A DNA stretch of 64,000 bases from Rhizobium sp. CCGE 510 (GCF_000292525.1 NZ_AEYF01000044.1:124001-188000); one strand, 5' to 3'; positions 7,957 to 16,967 are shown, counted from the stretch's first letter. Notes: a model not told the origin generated them from the letters alone. Program-made: numbers and translations.

Positions 7957-8220
7957 ATGCAAAAACGTGCCAACTCGGCGCGGGCCGGTCGGCGGAGACG
8001 CAAGTCTCTGACTCTGATCGGGCTGTCTCTGGCAGGACTCGCGGCGGGCGTCATTTCCGTCGGGACCGAGGGTCAATGCCACGGCGATGCGACAACGAGA
8101 GTTGCCGTACGCGTCGCGCGGAACGGGCCGAAAGGTCACGCTGCGGGGAACAGGAGCCGTCGGACGGGTCAGGCTTACCAACAGGACCCTAAGGACGCCT
8201 TTGACGTCATCCCTTCTTAA
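7957..8220 (+). CDS. Small cationic single-pass membrane or secreted protein upstream of the RT
   Basis: An 87-aa ORF of unknown function beginning MQKRANSARAGRRRRKS. The basic N-terminus is followed by a hydrophobic helix (about 18-36, LTLIGLSLAGLAAGVISVG), then a basic hydrophilic tail. This looks like a signal anchor or signal peptide. Codons in the first half are GC3-rich, supporting coding. The ATG at 7957 is weakly placed (GAGAGGA about 14 bases upstream); a TTG at 7900 in frame would add 19 residues. The ORF contains the whole second 125-bp repeat (8031-8155), and its last 20 bases overlap the proposed RT start, which suggests translational coupling. It may instead be non-coding leader RNA of the RT. 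Confidence 0.4.
   Translation: MQKRANSARAGRRRRKSLTLIGLSLAGLAAGVISVGTEGQCHGDATTRVAVRVARNGPKGHAAGNRSRRTGQAYQQDPKDAFDVIPS
8031..8155 (+). repeat. 125-bp perfect direct repeat, copy 2
   Basis: Second identical copy of 7662-7786. It ends 45 bp before the proposed RT start codon, immediately upstream of the RT gene, where retron-type RTs keep their RNA template. It also falls inside the small ORF at 7957-8220 and in the same frame as copy 1. An internal CAAC-GAGA-GTTG stem can form, but no long retron-like a1/a2 pairing was found by eye. Confidence 0.95.
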
Positions 8221-9517
8221 AGCTGTTTGGAAACAGGATAACATCGAAAATGCGTGGCGCGTTATTCAAGAGAATGCGCGAACGTCACAATCAGATACAG
8301 TTCGCAAGGAGATCGCGGACTTTGCGGAGGATTCCGGCGCTAAGATTCGGTCTCTTTGCAATCGGTTGTCGCGCGGTAAGTTCGAGTTCGGGCAATCAAA
8401 AGGAATCCCACTCCCGAAGCTGGATTCTCGGGGAGGCAAAACAGGCAAGTTTCGGCCCTTAGTGCTGGCGTCTGTGGAAGCTAGAATTGTTCAGCGCGCT
8501 GTCCTCAACGTTCTTCTAACCGTACCCGCGATAAAAGCTTACGTGGAAACGCCCCACAGTTTCGGTGGCCTTAGGCGTAAAATCGTTGCGGACGAGAACA
8601 AGCGGGACAATCCAACCGCCGTCCCAGCGGCTATAAAAGAAGCCCTGAAGTCTATAGAGGATGGCGCGCAGTTCTATGTGGCAGCCGATATCAGGTCATT
8701 TTTCACAAAGATATCGAAGTCGCGCGTTCTCACCATCATCAGGTCGGCGGTAAACGACGACCTGTTCGTGGACTTCATCGAGAAGGCGATCACCACTGAA
8801 CTTTCGAACATGGCGATGCTTCGCGAGAAAGCTGAGGACTTCCCGATTCAAGACATCGGCGTCGCGCAGGGGAATTCCCTGTCACCGCTTTTGGGCAATA
8901 TCATCCTAGCCGATTTTGATCAGCAGATGAACGACGGAGACTGCCGCTGCATCCGGTACATCGACGACTTCATTGTCTTAGCGCCTACCGCTAAAGCCGC
9001 CAATGCAAGGCTCAGAAAGGCGACGGCACTTCTCGAGACTCTCGGGATGGAACTGTCTCCTGAAAAGTCTTCAAAAGGCGCGATCTCCCTGAAAGTCGGA
9101 TTTGTTTTCCTGGGTGTGGAGGTAAAGCCAGGGATTATCCGTCCAAGCACTGCTGCCCAAAGACGCTTCCTCACATCCTTGGAGAGCGCCTTCGTAGAAA
9201 GCAAAAAAGCCCTCTTCGCAGTTCAGGATGGCAAGACTCTCAAGAAAACCAATACCGTTATTGGCACCCTCAAAAAAATTGAAGGAGTCATTGACGGATG
9301 GGGAAAGCATTATTGGTTTTGCAACGACGTCCCGTTTTTCCAGGAGATCAATCGAAAGGTCGATAAGCTCGTCCGGGACTTTCTAGGCGCTTATCGTAGC
9401 ACAAGAGAGAAAACACCTCCACGACGACAAAGGTCTCTACTTGGACTCCCCACACTTGAAGAGCAGGACCGAAGCCCGTTTGCATACCCCAAGAGGCTTG
9501 CCGTCGAGGGAGCTTAG
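8201..9517 (+). CDS. Reverse transcriptase of unclassified bacterial group
   Basis: RNA-directed DNA polymerase, 438 aa from the proposed TTG start. All core RT motifs are visible: RPLVLASVEARIVQRAVL (motif 1 region, about 85-102), motif A ADIRSFF with D163, motif B AQGNSLSPLLGN with Q223-G224, the catalytic YIDDF at 253-257 with both aspartates, and motif D GMELSPEKS. A thumb-like region follows, including DGWGKHYWFCND. There is no HNH endonuclease, maturase Zn-finger or fused protease. TTG 8201 is preferred because AAGGA lies five bases upstream; the only in-frame ATG (8087) lies inside the 125-bp repeat and has no SD. The QG in motif B fits group II, retron or Abi-like (UG/DRT) RTs, not DGR. 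Codon use is foreign; a defence role is a guess from family habits. Confidence 0.9.
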   Translation: MTSSLLKAVWKQDNIENAWRVIQENARTSQSDTVRKEIADFAEDSGAKIRSLCNRLSRGKFEFGQSKGIPLPKLDSRGGKTGKFRPLVLASVEARIVQRAVLNVLLTVPAIKAYVETPHSFGGLRRKIVADENKRDNPTAVPAAIKEALKSIEDGAQFYVAADIRSFFTKISKSRVLTIIRSAVNDDLFVDFIEKAITTELSNMAMLREKAEDFPIQDIGVAQGNSLSPLLGNIILADFDQQMNDGDCRCIRYIDDFIVLAPTAKAANARLRKATALLETLGMELSPEKSSKGAISLKVGFVFLGVEVKPGIIRPSTAAQRRFLTSLESAFVESKKALFAVQDGKTLKKTNTVIGTLKKIEGVIDGWGKHYWFCNDVPFFQEINRKVDKLVRDFLGAYRSTREKTPPRRQRSLLGLPTLEEQDRSPFAYPKRLAVEGA

Positions 9518-9523
9518 TAGTCG

Positions 9524-9691
9524 CTACCTTATGCCATTCCGGGCGAGCCGATTTACATAGTCGGACTCGTACAGAATAAGCTTCCGTCGTCCCTGATTTC
9601 GCGCAACCCATGAGCGCGCCAGTCCCTCGTGGATACACCTCCCAAACAGATCCGATGTTCCAGACCCCGCCGTAGCAACTCTAATGATTTC
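9524..9691 (-). pseudogene. Possible truncated excisionase-like (helix-turn-helix) remnant
   Basis: On the minus strand an open frame enters from the tRNA-His gene and ends at 9524. The part inside the island reads DLFGRCIHEGL...GRRKLILYESDYVNRLARN. This resembles the second half of the small excisionase/MerR-like helix-turn-helix domains used by mobile elements: a helix, a basic GRRK turn, then a short terminal helix. No start codon exists inside the island, so if real the gene was truncated at the att boundary. The similarity is judged by eye and is weak; it may be a chance frame. Confidence 0.25.
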
Positions 9692-9719
9692 ATCGTGTGG
9701 GGGAGATGGTACGGTTGGG
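9692..9719. repeat. Right boundary repeat (att-like, covers tRNA-His 3' end)
   Basis: Partner of 7519-7546 (26 of 28 identical). Positions 9707-9719 are the last 13 bases of the tRNA including CCA; 9692-9706 are downstream flank. The intact tRNA at this end indicates the element sits on the 3' side of tRNA-His. Confidence 0.65.
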
Positions 9720-9783
9720 GGGTCTCGAACCTCCGACCTCAGGTGCCACAAACCTGCGCTCTAACCAACTGAGCTACAACCGC
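9707..9783 (-). tRNA. tRNA-His (GTG anticodon)
   Basis: A full 77-nt cloverleaf. Acceptor 5' arm GCGGTTG pairs with 3' arm CAACCGT (first pair G-U), D arm GCTC/GAGC, anticodon stem CAGGT/ACCTG with loop TTGTGGC giving GTG, T arm GGAGG-TTCGAGA-CCCCC, and an encoded CCA. Position 73 is A, and no G-1 can pair with it; this is the derived histidine tRNA known from a clade of alphaproteobacteria including Rhizobiales. The 3' end serves as the attachment site of the RT island. Confidence 0.96.
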
Positions 9784-9862
9784 ATAAATCGCGCTTGGCG
9801 CGACGGGGGTCACATACGAGGACTTGGCGATGAATTCAAGCCCCATTCCTCGTCAATATACA

Positions 9863-9891
9863 AAAAGGCTGGACGCGAGGTCCAGCCCTTT
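9863..9891 (-). terminator. Rho-independent terminator of the phasin gene
   Basis: Stem AAAGGGCTGGACC...GTCCAGCCTTTTTG on the minus strand, with a short CGC loop and a T-run. It lies 23 bp after the phasin stop. Confidence 0.85.
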
Positions 9892-9913
9892 GTCTTCGAT
9901 CGGTCAAGACCGA

Positions 9914-10363
9914 TCAGGCAACCTTGAAGGAAGCCATGGCCTTTTCGGCGGCTTCCTTGGAAGGCTTTGCGAGCTTTTCGGCAACCTGCTTGGTGGTTTC
10001 CTGTATCGACTTCGCCTGCTCGACGGTCAGCTCGGCCTGCTTACGGATGAACGAGGTCTGCAGCTCAAAGAATTCGGCGGCGGACTTGACGCCGAGCAGC
10101 GCTTCGAAGTGCGACAGCGAGTTCTCGGAATTGACGCGCAGGATGTCGATCGCCTTCAGGCCGATCTCGACGGTGCCGGCCTGTGCCGTCTGCACGGTGG
10201 CTTCAAGCGTCTTGCCGGCTTCTTCACCAGCGGTCTTCAGCTTGGCATAGGCGTCCTTCGACTGCTGAGCGCCCTTTTCGGCGAAATCACGGAAGGATTC
10301 CGAGAACTTGGACGGGTCGAAAGAAGCGATTGAAAAAACGTCGTCGGTCTTTATGGTAGCCAT
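9914..10363 (-). CDS. Phasin family protein (PHB granule-associated)
   Basis: A 149-aa helical protein of the Phasin_2 family, which coats polyhydroxybutyrate granules in the cytoplasm and controls their number and size. It starts MATIKTDDVFSIASFD and contains the family's amphipathic heptad-like regions, including FEALLGVKSAAEFFELQTSF (about 87-106) and a C-terminal KQVAEKLAKPSKEAAEKA. The start at 10363 is chosen because AAAGGA lies eight bases upstream; an extension of 13 residues lacks support. The promoter region carries TGCATTGCA and TTGTGC-GAT-GCACAA, possible binding sites for the PHB-responsive repressor (AniA/PhaR). It is divergent from the large histidine kinase gene. Confidence 0.9.
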   Translation of the reverse strand: MATIKTDDVFSIASFDPSKFSESFRDFAEKGAQQSKDAYAKLKTAGEEAGKTLEATVQTAQAGTVEIGLKAIDILRVNSENSLSHFEALLGVKSAAEFFELQTSFIRKQAELTVEQAKSIQETTKQVAEKLAKPSKEAAEKAMASFKVA

Positions 10364-10437
10364 GGGTCGCATCCTTTGGGCTGAGGCAGTCGCTGCCTGC
10401 AATAGTTGGGATGGTGCTTATATAAGACATTTCATTG

Positions 10438-10468
10438 TGCATTGCAACATTTATTGTGCGATGCACAA
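10438..10468. promoter_or_regulatory. Candidate PHB-regulator (AniA/PhaR-type) binding region of the phasin promoter
   Basis: Two motifs lie 75-105 bp upstream of the phasin start: TGCATTGCA at 10438-10446, and the inverted repeat TTGTGC-GAT-GCACAA at 10454-10468. The first recurs exactly in front of acetoacetyl-CoA synthetase (16775-16783). Binding by AniA/PhaR is inferred from the shared PHB role of the two genes. Confidence 0.4.
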
Positions 10469-10577
10469 GACGTTAACCTTGCCGGCCGAAAACCCCCTCC
10501 TCTTCTAGACCCGCATGCGCCCCGCAGTTATTAATAAGCCGTTAATTTAAGAAGGCCGACAGCGACAAGGTTCGATC

Positions 10578-13500
10578 ATGCCCGCAGTCCAATATCCGTT
10601 CATCGATATCGCCGTGCATGCACGGGTGCGGGAACGTTTTTCACGTGGCGAGGCGATGGTGCTGTTTTCGGCCGATCTTGCCCGTCTGCTCTGGGCAAAC
10701 GGTGCCGGTGCCGAACTTTTCGGCCATTCGGCCGTCTATGATCTGCTCGACCAGGGCGTCGACCGCACTGACATCACCTTCCGCCAGCTGGAAACAGCCG
10801 CGCGCCAGCTGACCGATATCGGTGACACCAGAAGCCTGATGATCCGCGTTGCCAAGGGCTTCCAGCGTGTGCAGGTGCAGGCGGCGGCCGAACTGATCCG
10901 GCTTTCCTCTGGCGAAAAGGCCATGTTGTTTTCGGTGCCGGTCTCGGCAAAGCAGCTCACTTCAGGCGCCTCGGCGGCCCAGATGCTGCAGGGGCTTGAC
11001 GATCCCGACACGCATATGGCGGTGATCGGCGCCAACGGCGACGTTATCGCCGCCTCGCTCGGCTTTGCCGCGCTCGGGATCTCCGAGCAGACCGCAAAGA
11101 CCTTGATCAATCTTGCCGGCGCGCATCCCGACCGTCTGGTGAAGCGTCCCGTCGCCACCGGCAGAGGCAATCTCCCGGCAGCAGTCGGCAAACTCAGCGA
11201 CGAGCCGGCGCTCCATCTGCTCTTTGCGGTGGAGACCGCGATCGGCCATCTCGACCCGATAGACGCGCCCGCGCCCGAACTGATCGAGCCGCCCACGCTC
11301 GATACGCCCTCGCTCGATGCGCCCGCGCAGGGAGACAGCCTGCCACTCGCCGAACAGCTCGGCGACGAGCCGGTTGCCGCCGCAGGCTTTACCGAAATCA
11401 TCGAGGCGGTCTCGGGGATCGAGGAACTCGAGGAAACGCTGGAGGAAATCACCGGTGAAGATGAACTGTCGGCGGAGACGGCAGCGGCACCTGCAGACGA
11501 GGTGGTTGACGAGACCGATCTCGCCGGGCATGCGGAGCCGGAGAACGACAGCAGCGCGGATGAGGCCAACGAGCCGGCCGCGATCATCGAGGACGACCTG
11601 ACCTCCGTCACGGAGACGGTGGAAACAGCGGCGACGGCAGAAGCGCCTGTCGAAGCCATCGAAGTGCTTGCCGAAGATGGGCCGGAAGCGGTTCACGAAG
11701 AGCCCGCCCTTGCAACGCCTGTGGTCCCCGACCCCTCCCCCATCCCTGAGCTTGCGGCTGAGCCCGGCTTCGTCTTCAGGCCGAACAGCCGCGCCACGCG
11801 CTTCGTCTGGAAGATCGATGCAGAGGGCCGTTTCAACGAGGTCAGCCACGAATTTGCAGATGCCGTCGGTCCGCATGCATCCGATATTATCGGTTCTGCC
11901 TTCGGCGATATCGCCGCCCTCTTCAATCTCGATCCCGATGGCAAGCTTGCCGAGGCGCTCGCCCGCCGCGACACATGGTCGGGCAAAACGATCCTCTGGC
12001 CGGTTGAAGGCACCAGTCTCGTCGTTCCTGTCGATCTGGCGGCGCTGCCGACCTATACCCGCAACCGCGATTTCGACGGTTTCCGCGGCTTCGGCGTCGT
12101 CCGGCTTTCCGATGCGCAGGAAGATCCGCTGGCACTCGGCCTGACACTCGGCCCTGACGGTATCGGCCATGATGCGGCCAGCCTCGGCCCGGTGGCCGAG
12201 ACCATTGCCGAGGCGGAACACGCCGTGCCGGCAGTGCATGAAGAACCTGCAATCGAACCCGTCCTGACTGAGGAGGTCGAGGACCAGGTGTTTGCGGCAA
12301 GCGAGCCGCAGACCGAGACGGAGCCAGCAACGGAAGAGATTGCCGCCGGGCAGGCATCCATTGAGCAGGTGTCCGGTGAGCCGGTTTTCCAGGAAGGTGG
12401 CGCGGAAGCAGCAGACAATATCGCCGATGCCCGTGATGTCTCCGCCGTAGAGCCGGCAGCGGAACCTTCCGACGAGCCACCGGCGCTTCGCATTTCGGAA
12501 ACGCCCAATCGCCGTTTCTCCGACAAGATCGTTCAGCTCCACAATAGCGGCGCCGGACTGACGGCCGCCGAGCAGGCTAATTTCCGCGAAATCGCCAAGC
12601 GTCTCGAGGCCTTCGGCGCCAGCAAGGACGAACCGGCTGCGCCGGCACCGAGCGAACCTGTGACCGAAACGGCCAGCTTCGAGGAGGCTTCCGGACCAGA
12701 AGACCTCACGGCAGAAACGGCCGGTTCCGACACGGTGGAATCACCTTCGCTGGAGGAGATCGCGCCGCAGGAAGCGATTTTCGAGAATGCCGTCGAGGCG
12801 CAGAGCGAAGACGATATCGACGCCGAGGAGCCTGATGTTATCGCCGAGGACGAGGCGACGGAGGGGCTGGAGGAGACGGTCAGCCAGATCGAGGTTCTGA
12901 CAAGCTTCATCCCGCCGCGCATCAAGATGACCGACGGGCTTTCGGTCGGAACCGTCGACCAGCTCCCGGTTGCCGTGCTCATCCATGTCGGCGATGCGCT
13001 GCTCCATGCCAATCCGGAATTCATGCGGCTGACCGGTTACACCTCGCTCGACGCGTTGCGCGAAGTTGGCGGCATCGAAGCGCTGCTGCAGCGCCGGGAA
13101 CTCGAGGAAAAGGCCGCAGGCTCCGGCACCATGATGCTGGTCAAGGCCGACGACAGACTGGTTCCGGTGACAGCGCGGCTGCAATCGGTGCGCTGGGAAG
13201 ACGCCAACGCCCTGATGCTGGCGCTGATGCCGGTGGAAGGCAAGGATGATAGCCGCAGCGAGACAAATCGCTCGGAAGGCCGGTCCGAAGCGCGTCCCGA
13301 GCGGATGGTCGAAAAGGTCGCCAAGCTTCAGGTCGAGGTGGAGGAACTGCGCTCGATCCTGGAAACGGCGACCGACGGCGTCGTCGTCATCGGCACCGAG
13401 GGCGACATCCGCTCGATGAACCGGTCGGCCAGCGCGCTTTTCAATTACGATGAGCAGGAGACGCGCGGCAAACCCTTCGTCATGCTGTTTGCCCATGAGA

Positions 13501-14447
13501 GCCAAAAGGCTGTGCTCGACTATCTACACGGTCTGTCGGGCCATGGCGTTGCCAGTGTGTTGAACGACGGGCGCGAAGTGATCGGCCGCGAGGCCGCCGG
13601 CGGCTTCGTGCCGCTGTTCATGACGATGGGCCAGCTCACCTCCTCCAACGGCTATTGCGCCGTTATCCGCGATATCACCCAGTGGAAGCGCACCGAGGAC
13701 GAACTGCGCAACGCCAAGGGTGCGGCCGAAACCGCCAACGCCCACAAGACCGATTTCCTTGCCCGCGTCAGCCACGAGATCCGCACGCCGCTCAACGCCA
13801 TCATCGGCTTTTCCGACATGATGGCCGGCGAGCGCTTCGGGCCGATCGGCCATCCGCGTTATATCGAATATGCCAACGACATCGGCCGTTCCGGCAGGCA
13901 CGTGCTGGATATCGTCAACGACCTGCTCGACATTTCGAAGATCGAGGCAGGCGAGATGGATCTCGATTTTGCCGCCGTCGGTCTTAACGAGGCAGTCTCC
14001 GAGGCCGTGGCACTGGTTCAGCCGCAGGCAAACGGCCAGCGCGTCATCATCCGAACGGCGCTGTCGCAGGCGGTGCCAGAGGTCGTGGCGGATCTGCGCT
14101 CGATCAAGCAGATCGCCCTCAACATCCTGTCGAACGCCATCCGCTTCACCCCATCAGGTGGGCAGATCGTCGTTTCCACCTCCTATGAGGCGAATGGCAG
14201 CGTCGTGCTCAGGGTCCGTGATACCGGCATCGGCATGACGCGCAGCGAACTCGACCAGGCGATGAAGCCGTTCCGGCAGGTTTCCTCGACCCAATCGCGC
14301 CATCGCGGCGACGGCACCGGGCTCGGCCTGCCGCTGACAAAGGCGATGGTCGATGCCAACCGGGCGGTGTTCTCGATTAATTCGGCGCCGAACGAAGGTA
14401 CGCTCGTCGAGATCACCTTCCCGTCGCAGCGGGTGCTGGCCGGCTGA
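10578..14447 (+). CDS. Multi-PAS sensor histidine kinase (PdhS/DivJ/PleC-like)
   Basis: A 1289-aa soluble hybrid of sensory and kinase modules without a predicted membrane helix. An N-terminal PAS-like segment (about 1-200) is followed by a long acidic Glu/Ala/Pro-rich linker (about 215-395). Next come a PAS-like domain (about 405-480), a second acidic linker (about 530-780), and PAS domains around 790-860 and 920-1040. The HisKA domain carries phospho-acceptor H1066 in SHEIRTPLNAIIGFSDMM. The HATPase domain shows NILSNAIRF, DTGIGM and GTGLGLPLTK boxes. The HisKA sequence closely resembles the cell-cycle kinases PdhS, DivJ and PleC, so the partner may be DivK/PleD-type, which is inference. 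No response regulator is adjacent. Its large size and acidic linkers are unusual. Confidence 0.88.
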   Translation: MPAVQYPFIDIAVHARVRERFSRGEAMVLFSADLARLLWANGAGAELFGHSAVYDLLDQGVDRTDITFRQLETAARQLTDIGDTRSLMIRVAKGFQRVQVQAAAELIRLSSGEKAMLFSVPVSAKQLTSGASAAQMLQGLDDPDTHMAVIGANGDVIAASLGFAALGISEQTAKTLINLAGAHPDRLVKRPVATGRGNLPAAVGKLSDEPALHLLFAVETAIGHLDPIDAPAPELIEPPTLDTPSLDAPAQGDSLPLAEQLGDEPVAAAGFTEIIEAVSGIEELEETLEEITGEDELSAETAAAPADEVVDETDLAGHAEPENDSSADEANEPAAIIEDDLTSVTETVETAATAEAPVEAIEVLAEDGPEAVHEEPALATPVVPDPSPIPELAAEPGFVFRPNSRATRFVWKIDAEGRFNEVSHEFADAVGPHASDIIGSAFGDIAALFNLDPDGKLAEALARRDTWSGKTILWPVEGTSLVVPVDLAALPTYTRNRDFDGFRGFGVVRLSDAQEDPLALGLTLGPDGIGHDAASLGPVAETIAEAEHAVPAVHEEPAIEPVLTEEVEDQVFAASEPQTETEPATEEIAAGQASIEQVSGEPVFQEGGAEAADNIADARDVSAVEPAAEPSDEPPALRISETPNRRFSDKIVQLHNSGAGLTAAEQANFREIAKRLEAFGASKDEPAAPAPSEPVTETASFEEASGPEDLTAETAGSDTVESPSLEEIAPQEAIFENAVEAQSEDDIDAEEPDVIAEDEATEGLEETVSQIEVLTSFIPPRIKMTDGLSVGTVDQLPVAVLIHVGDALLHANPEFMRLTGYTSLDALREVGGIEALLQRRELEEKAAGSGTMMLVKADDRLVPVTARLQSVRWEDANALMLALMPVEGKDDSRSETNRSEGRSEARPERMVEKVAKLQVEVEELRSILETATDGVVVIGTEGDIRSMNRSASALFNYDEQETRGKPFVMLFAHESQKAVLDYLHGLSGHGVASVLNDGREVIGREAAGGFVPLFMTMGQLTSSNGYCAVIRDITQWKRTEDELRNAKGAAETANAHKTDFLARVSHEIRTPLNAIIGFSDMMAGERFGPIGHPRYIEYANDIGRSGRHVLDIVNDLLDISKIEAGEMDLDFAAVGLNEAVSEAVALVQPQANGQRVIIRTALSQAVPEVVADLRSIKQIALNILSNAIRFTPSGGQIVVSTSYEANGSVVLRVRDTGIGMTRSELDQAMKPFRQVSSTQSRHRGDGTGLGLPLTKAMVDANRAVFSINSAPNEGTLVEITFPSQRVLAG

Positions 14448-14479
14448 TCGCTATCAACAAAAGCGACCGCCATAAAGAA

Positions 14480-14500
14480 AAGGCAGCCGAGGGCTGCCTT
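14480..14500 (+). terminator. Probable terminator of the histidine kinase gene
   Basis: Hairpin AAGGCAGCC-GAG-GGCTGCCTT starting 33 bp after the stop. Only a weak T-tract (GAATTTGG) follows, so termination may be partial. Confidence 0.55.
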
Positions 14501-14553
14501 GAATTTGGTGCTGTTCAACAAGAGTTCAGTCGATCACCATCATCGAAAGCCCC

Positions 14554-14656
14554 GCTGCATAATTCCTTAGATCGGAACCGATTTAAGGACAGATTATGCA
14601 GCAACTTAAAGTGCTACAGCGTCCTTTGCGCGTCTGAAAAGACGCGCGGCGCTGTA
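14554..14656. repeat. Composite rhizobial intergenic palindromic repeat
   Basis: Two adjoining imperfect palindromes in the 338-bp gap between the kinase and acetoacetyl-CoA synthetase genes. The first (14554-14602) has GCTGCATAAT/ATTATGCAGC ends and a CCTTAGATCGG/CCGATTTAAGG core. The second (14613-14656) has GCTACAGCG/CGCTGTAG ends enclosing GCGCGTCTGAAAAGACGCGC. Related copies occur at 16841-16886 and 52226-52299, so it is a dispersed element. I see nothing else in the gap apart from the terminator. Confidence 0.75.
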
Positions 14657-14785
14657 GGGCTCCAGGCCGCCTCGTTCATATACGGCCCCCAAGTTAGCTT
14701 TAGATTTGACAAACCTTTCTTAACGAAAGGTTTCCATGACAGTGCATGAATCAGTGACAAAAGCTTGTAAACGTCCGATCCGCCA

Positions 14786-16738
<1,953 letters not shown>

Positions 16739-16774
16739 TCATTCCTCCTCCCCAATGCCGTCTTTATATCATGC

Positions 16775-16783
16775 TGCATTGCA
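16775..16783. promoter_or_regulatory. TGCATTGCA motif in the acsA2 promoter
   Basis: The 9-mer TGCATTGCA lies 37-45 bp upstream of the start and abuts a TATAAT-like box read on the minus strand, a good position for a repressor. The same 9-mer is in the phasin promoter at 10438. Confidence 0.4.
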
Positions 16784-16840
16784 TTATAAAGTGCGGAACC
16801 GACACGATTCAGCCTACGTATTTAGAAGGACGATGCGGGG

Positions 16841-16886
16841 CTTGCAGCGTCCATTGCGTGTCTGAAAAGACGCGCGGCGTTGCAGG
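16841..16886. repeat. Dispersed intergenic palindrome (second copy)
   Basis: Imperfect palindrome with TGCAGCG/CGTTGCA ends around CGTGTCTGAAAAGACGCG. It has the same core as 14613-14656 and 52276-52299 and lies between acsA2 and the AsmA-like gene. Confidence 0.7.
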
Positions 16887-16967
16887 GGATTTGCATATGC
16901 CTGATATTTCCTATATCCGCGAAACCAGCGCATAACGGGATAACCGGCTGAATTGCCGGCGGAGATC

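Larger units (their letters stand above)
7519..9719. mobile_element. Small genomic island at tRNA-His carrying a reverse transcriptase
   Basis: About 2.2 kb bounded by the 26/28-bp direct repeat of the tRNA-His 3' end. Contents from left to right: a leader with the palindrome GACTGCGCGCAGTC (7592-7605), the first 125-bp repeat, a 244-bp spacer, a small ORF holding the second repeat, the reverse transcriptase gene, and a possible excisionase-like remnant. Codon use in the RT gene has many A/T-ending codons, unlike the GC3-rich host genes on both sides. There is no integrase, so the element is either a remnant or was mobilised in trans. The boundaries are inferred from the repeat. Confidence 0.6.

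Noticed and set aside
7662..8155. Simple tandem duplication of a 369-bp unit
   Set aside because: Sequence after copy 2 does not resemble the spacer after copy 1, and sequence before the two copies differs, so only the 125 bp is shared.
7662..9517. Diversity-generating retroelement (template and variable repeat with RT)
   Set aside because: The two 125-bp copies are identical, with no adenine-directed differences, and RT motif B reads AQGN rather than the SQ form of DGR RTs. No variable-protein (C-type lectin-like) gene lies nearby.
7550..9690. Group II intron
   Set aside because: No HNH or clear maturase domain and no domain V-like hairpin (GAGC...GAAA) seen 3' of the RT gene; the RT reads from a foreign island rather than splicing a gene.
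9697..9927. 76-codon plus-strand frame across tRNA-His
   Set aside because: It reads through the tRNA gene and the phasin terminator; not a protein gene.
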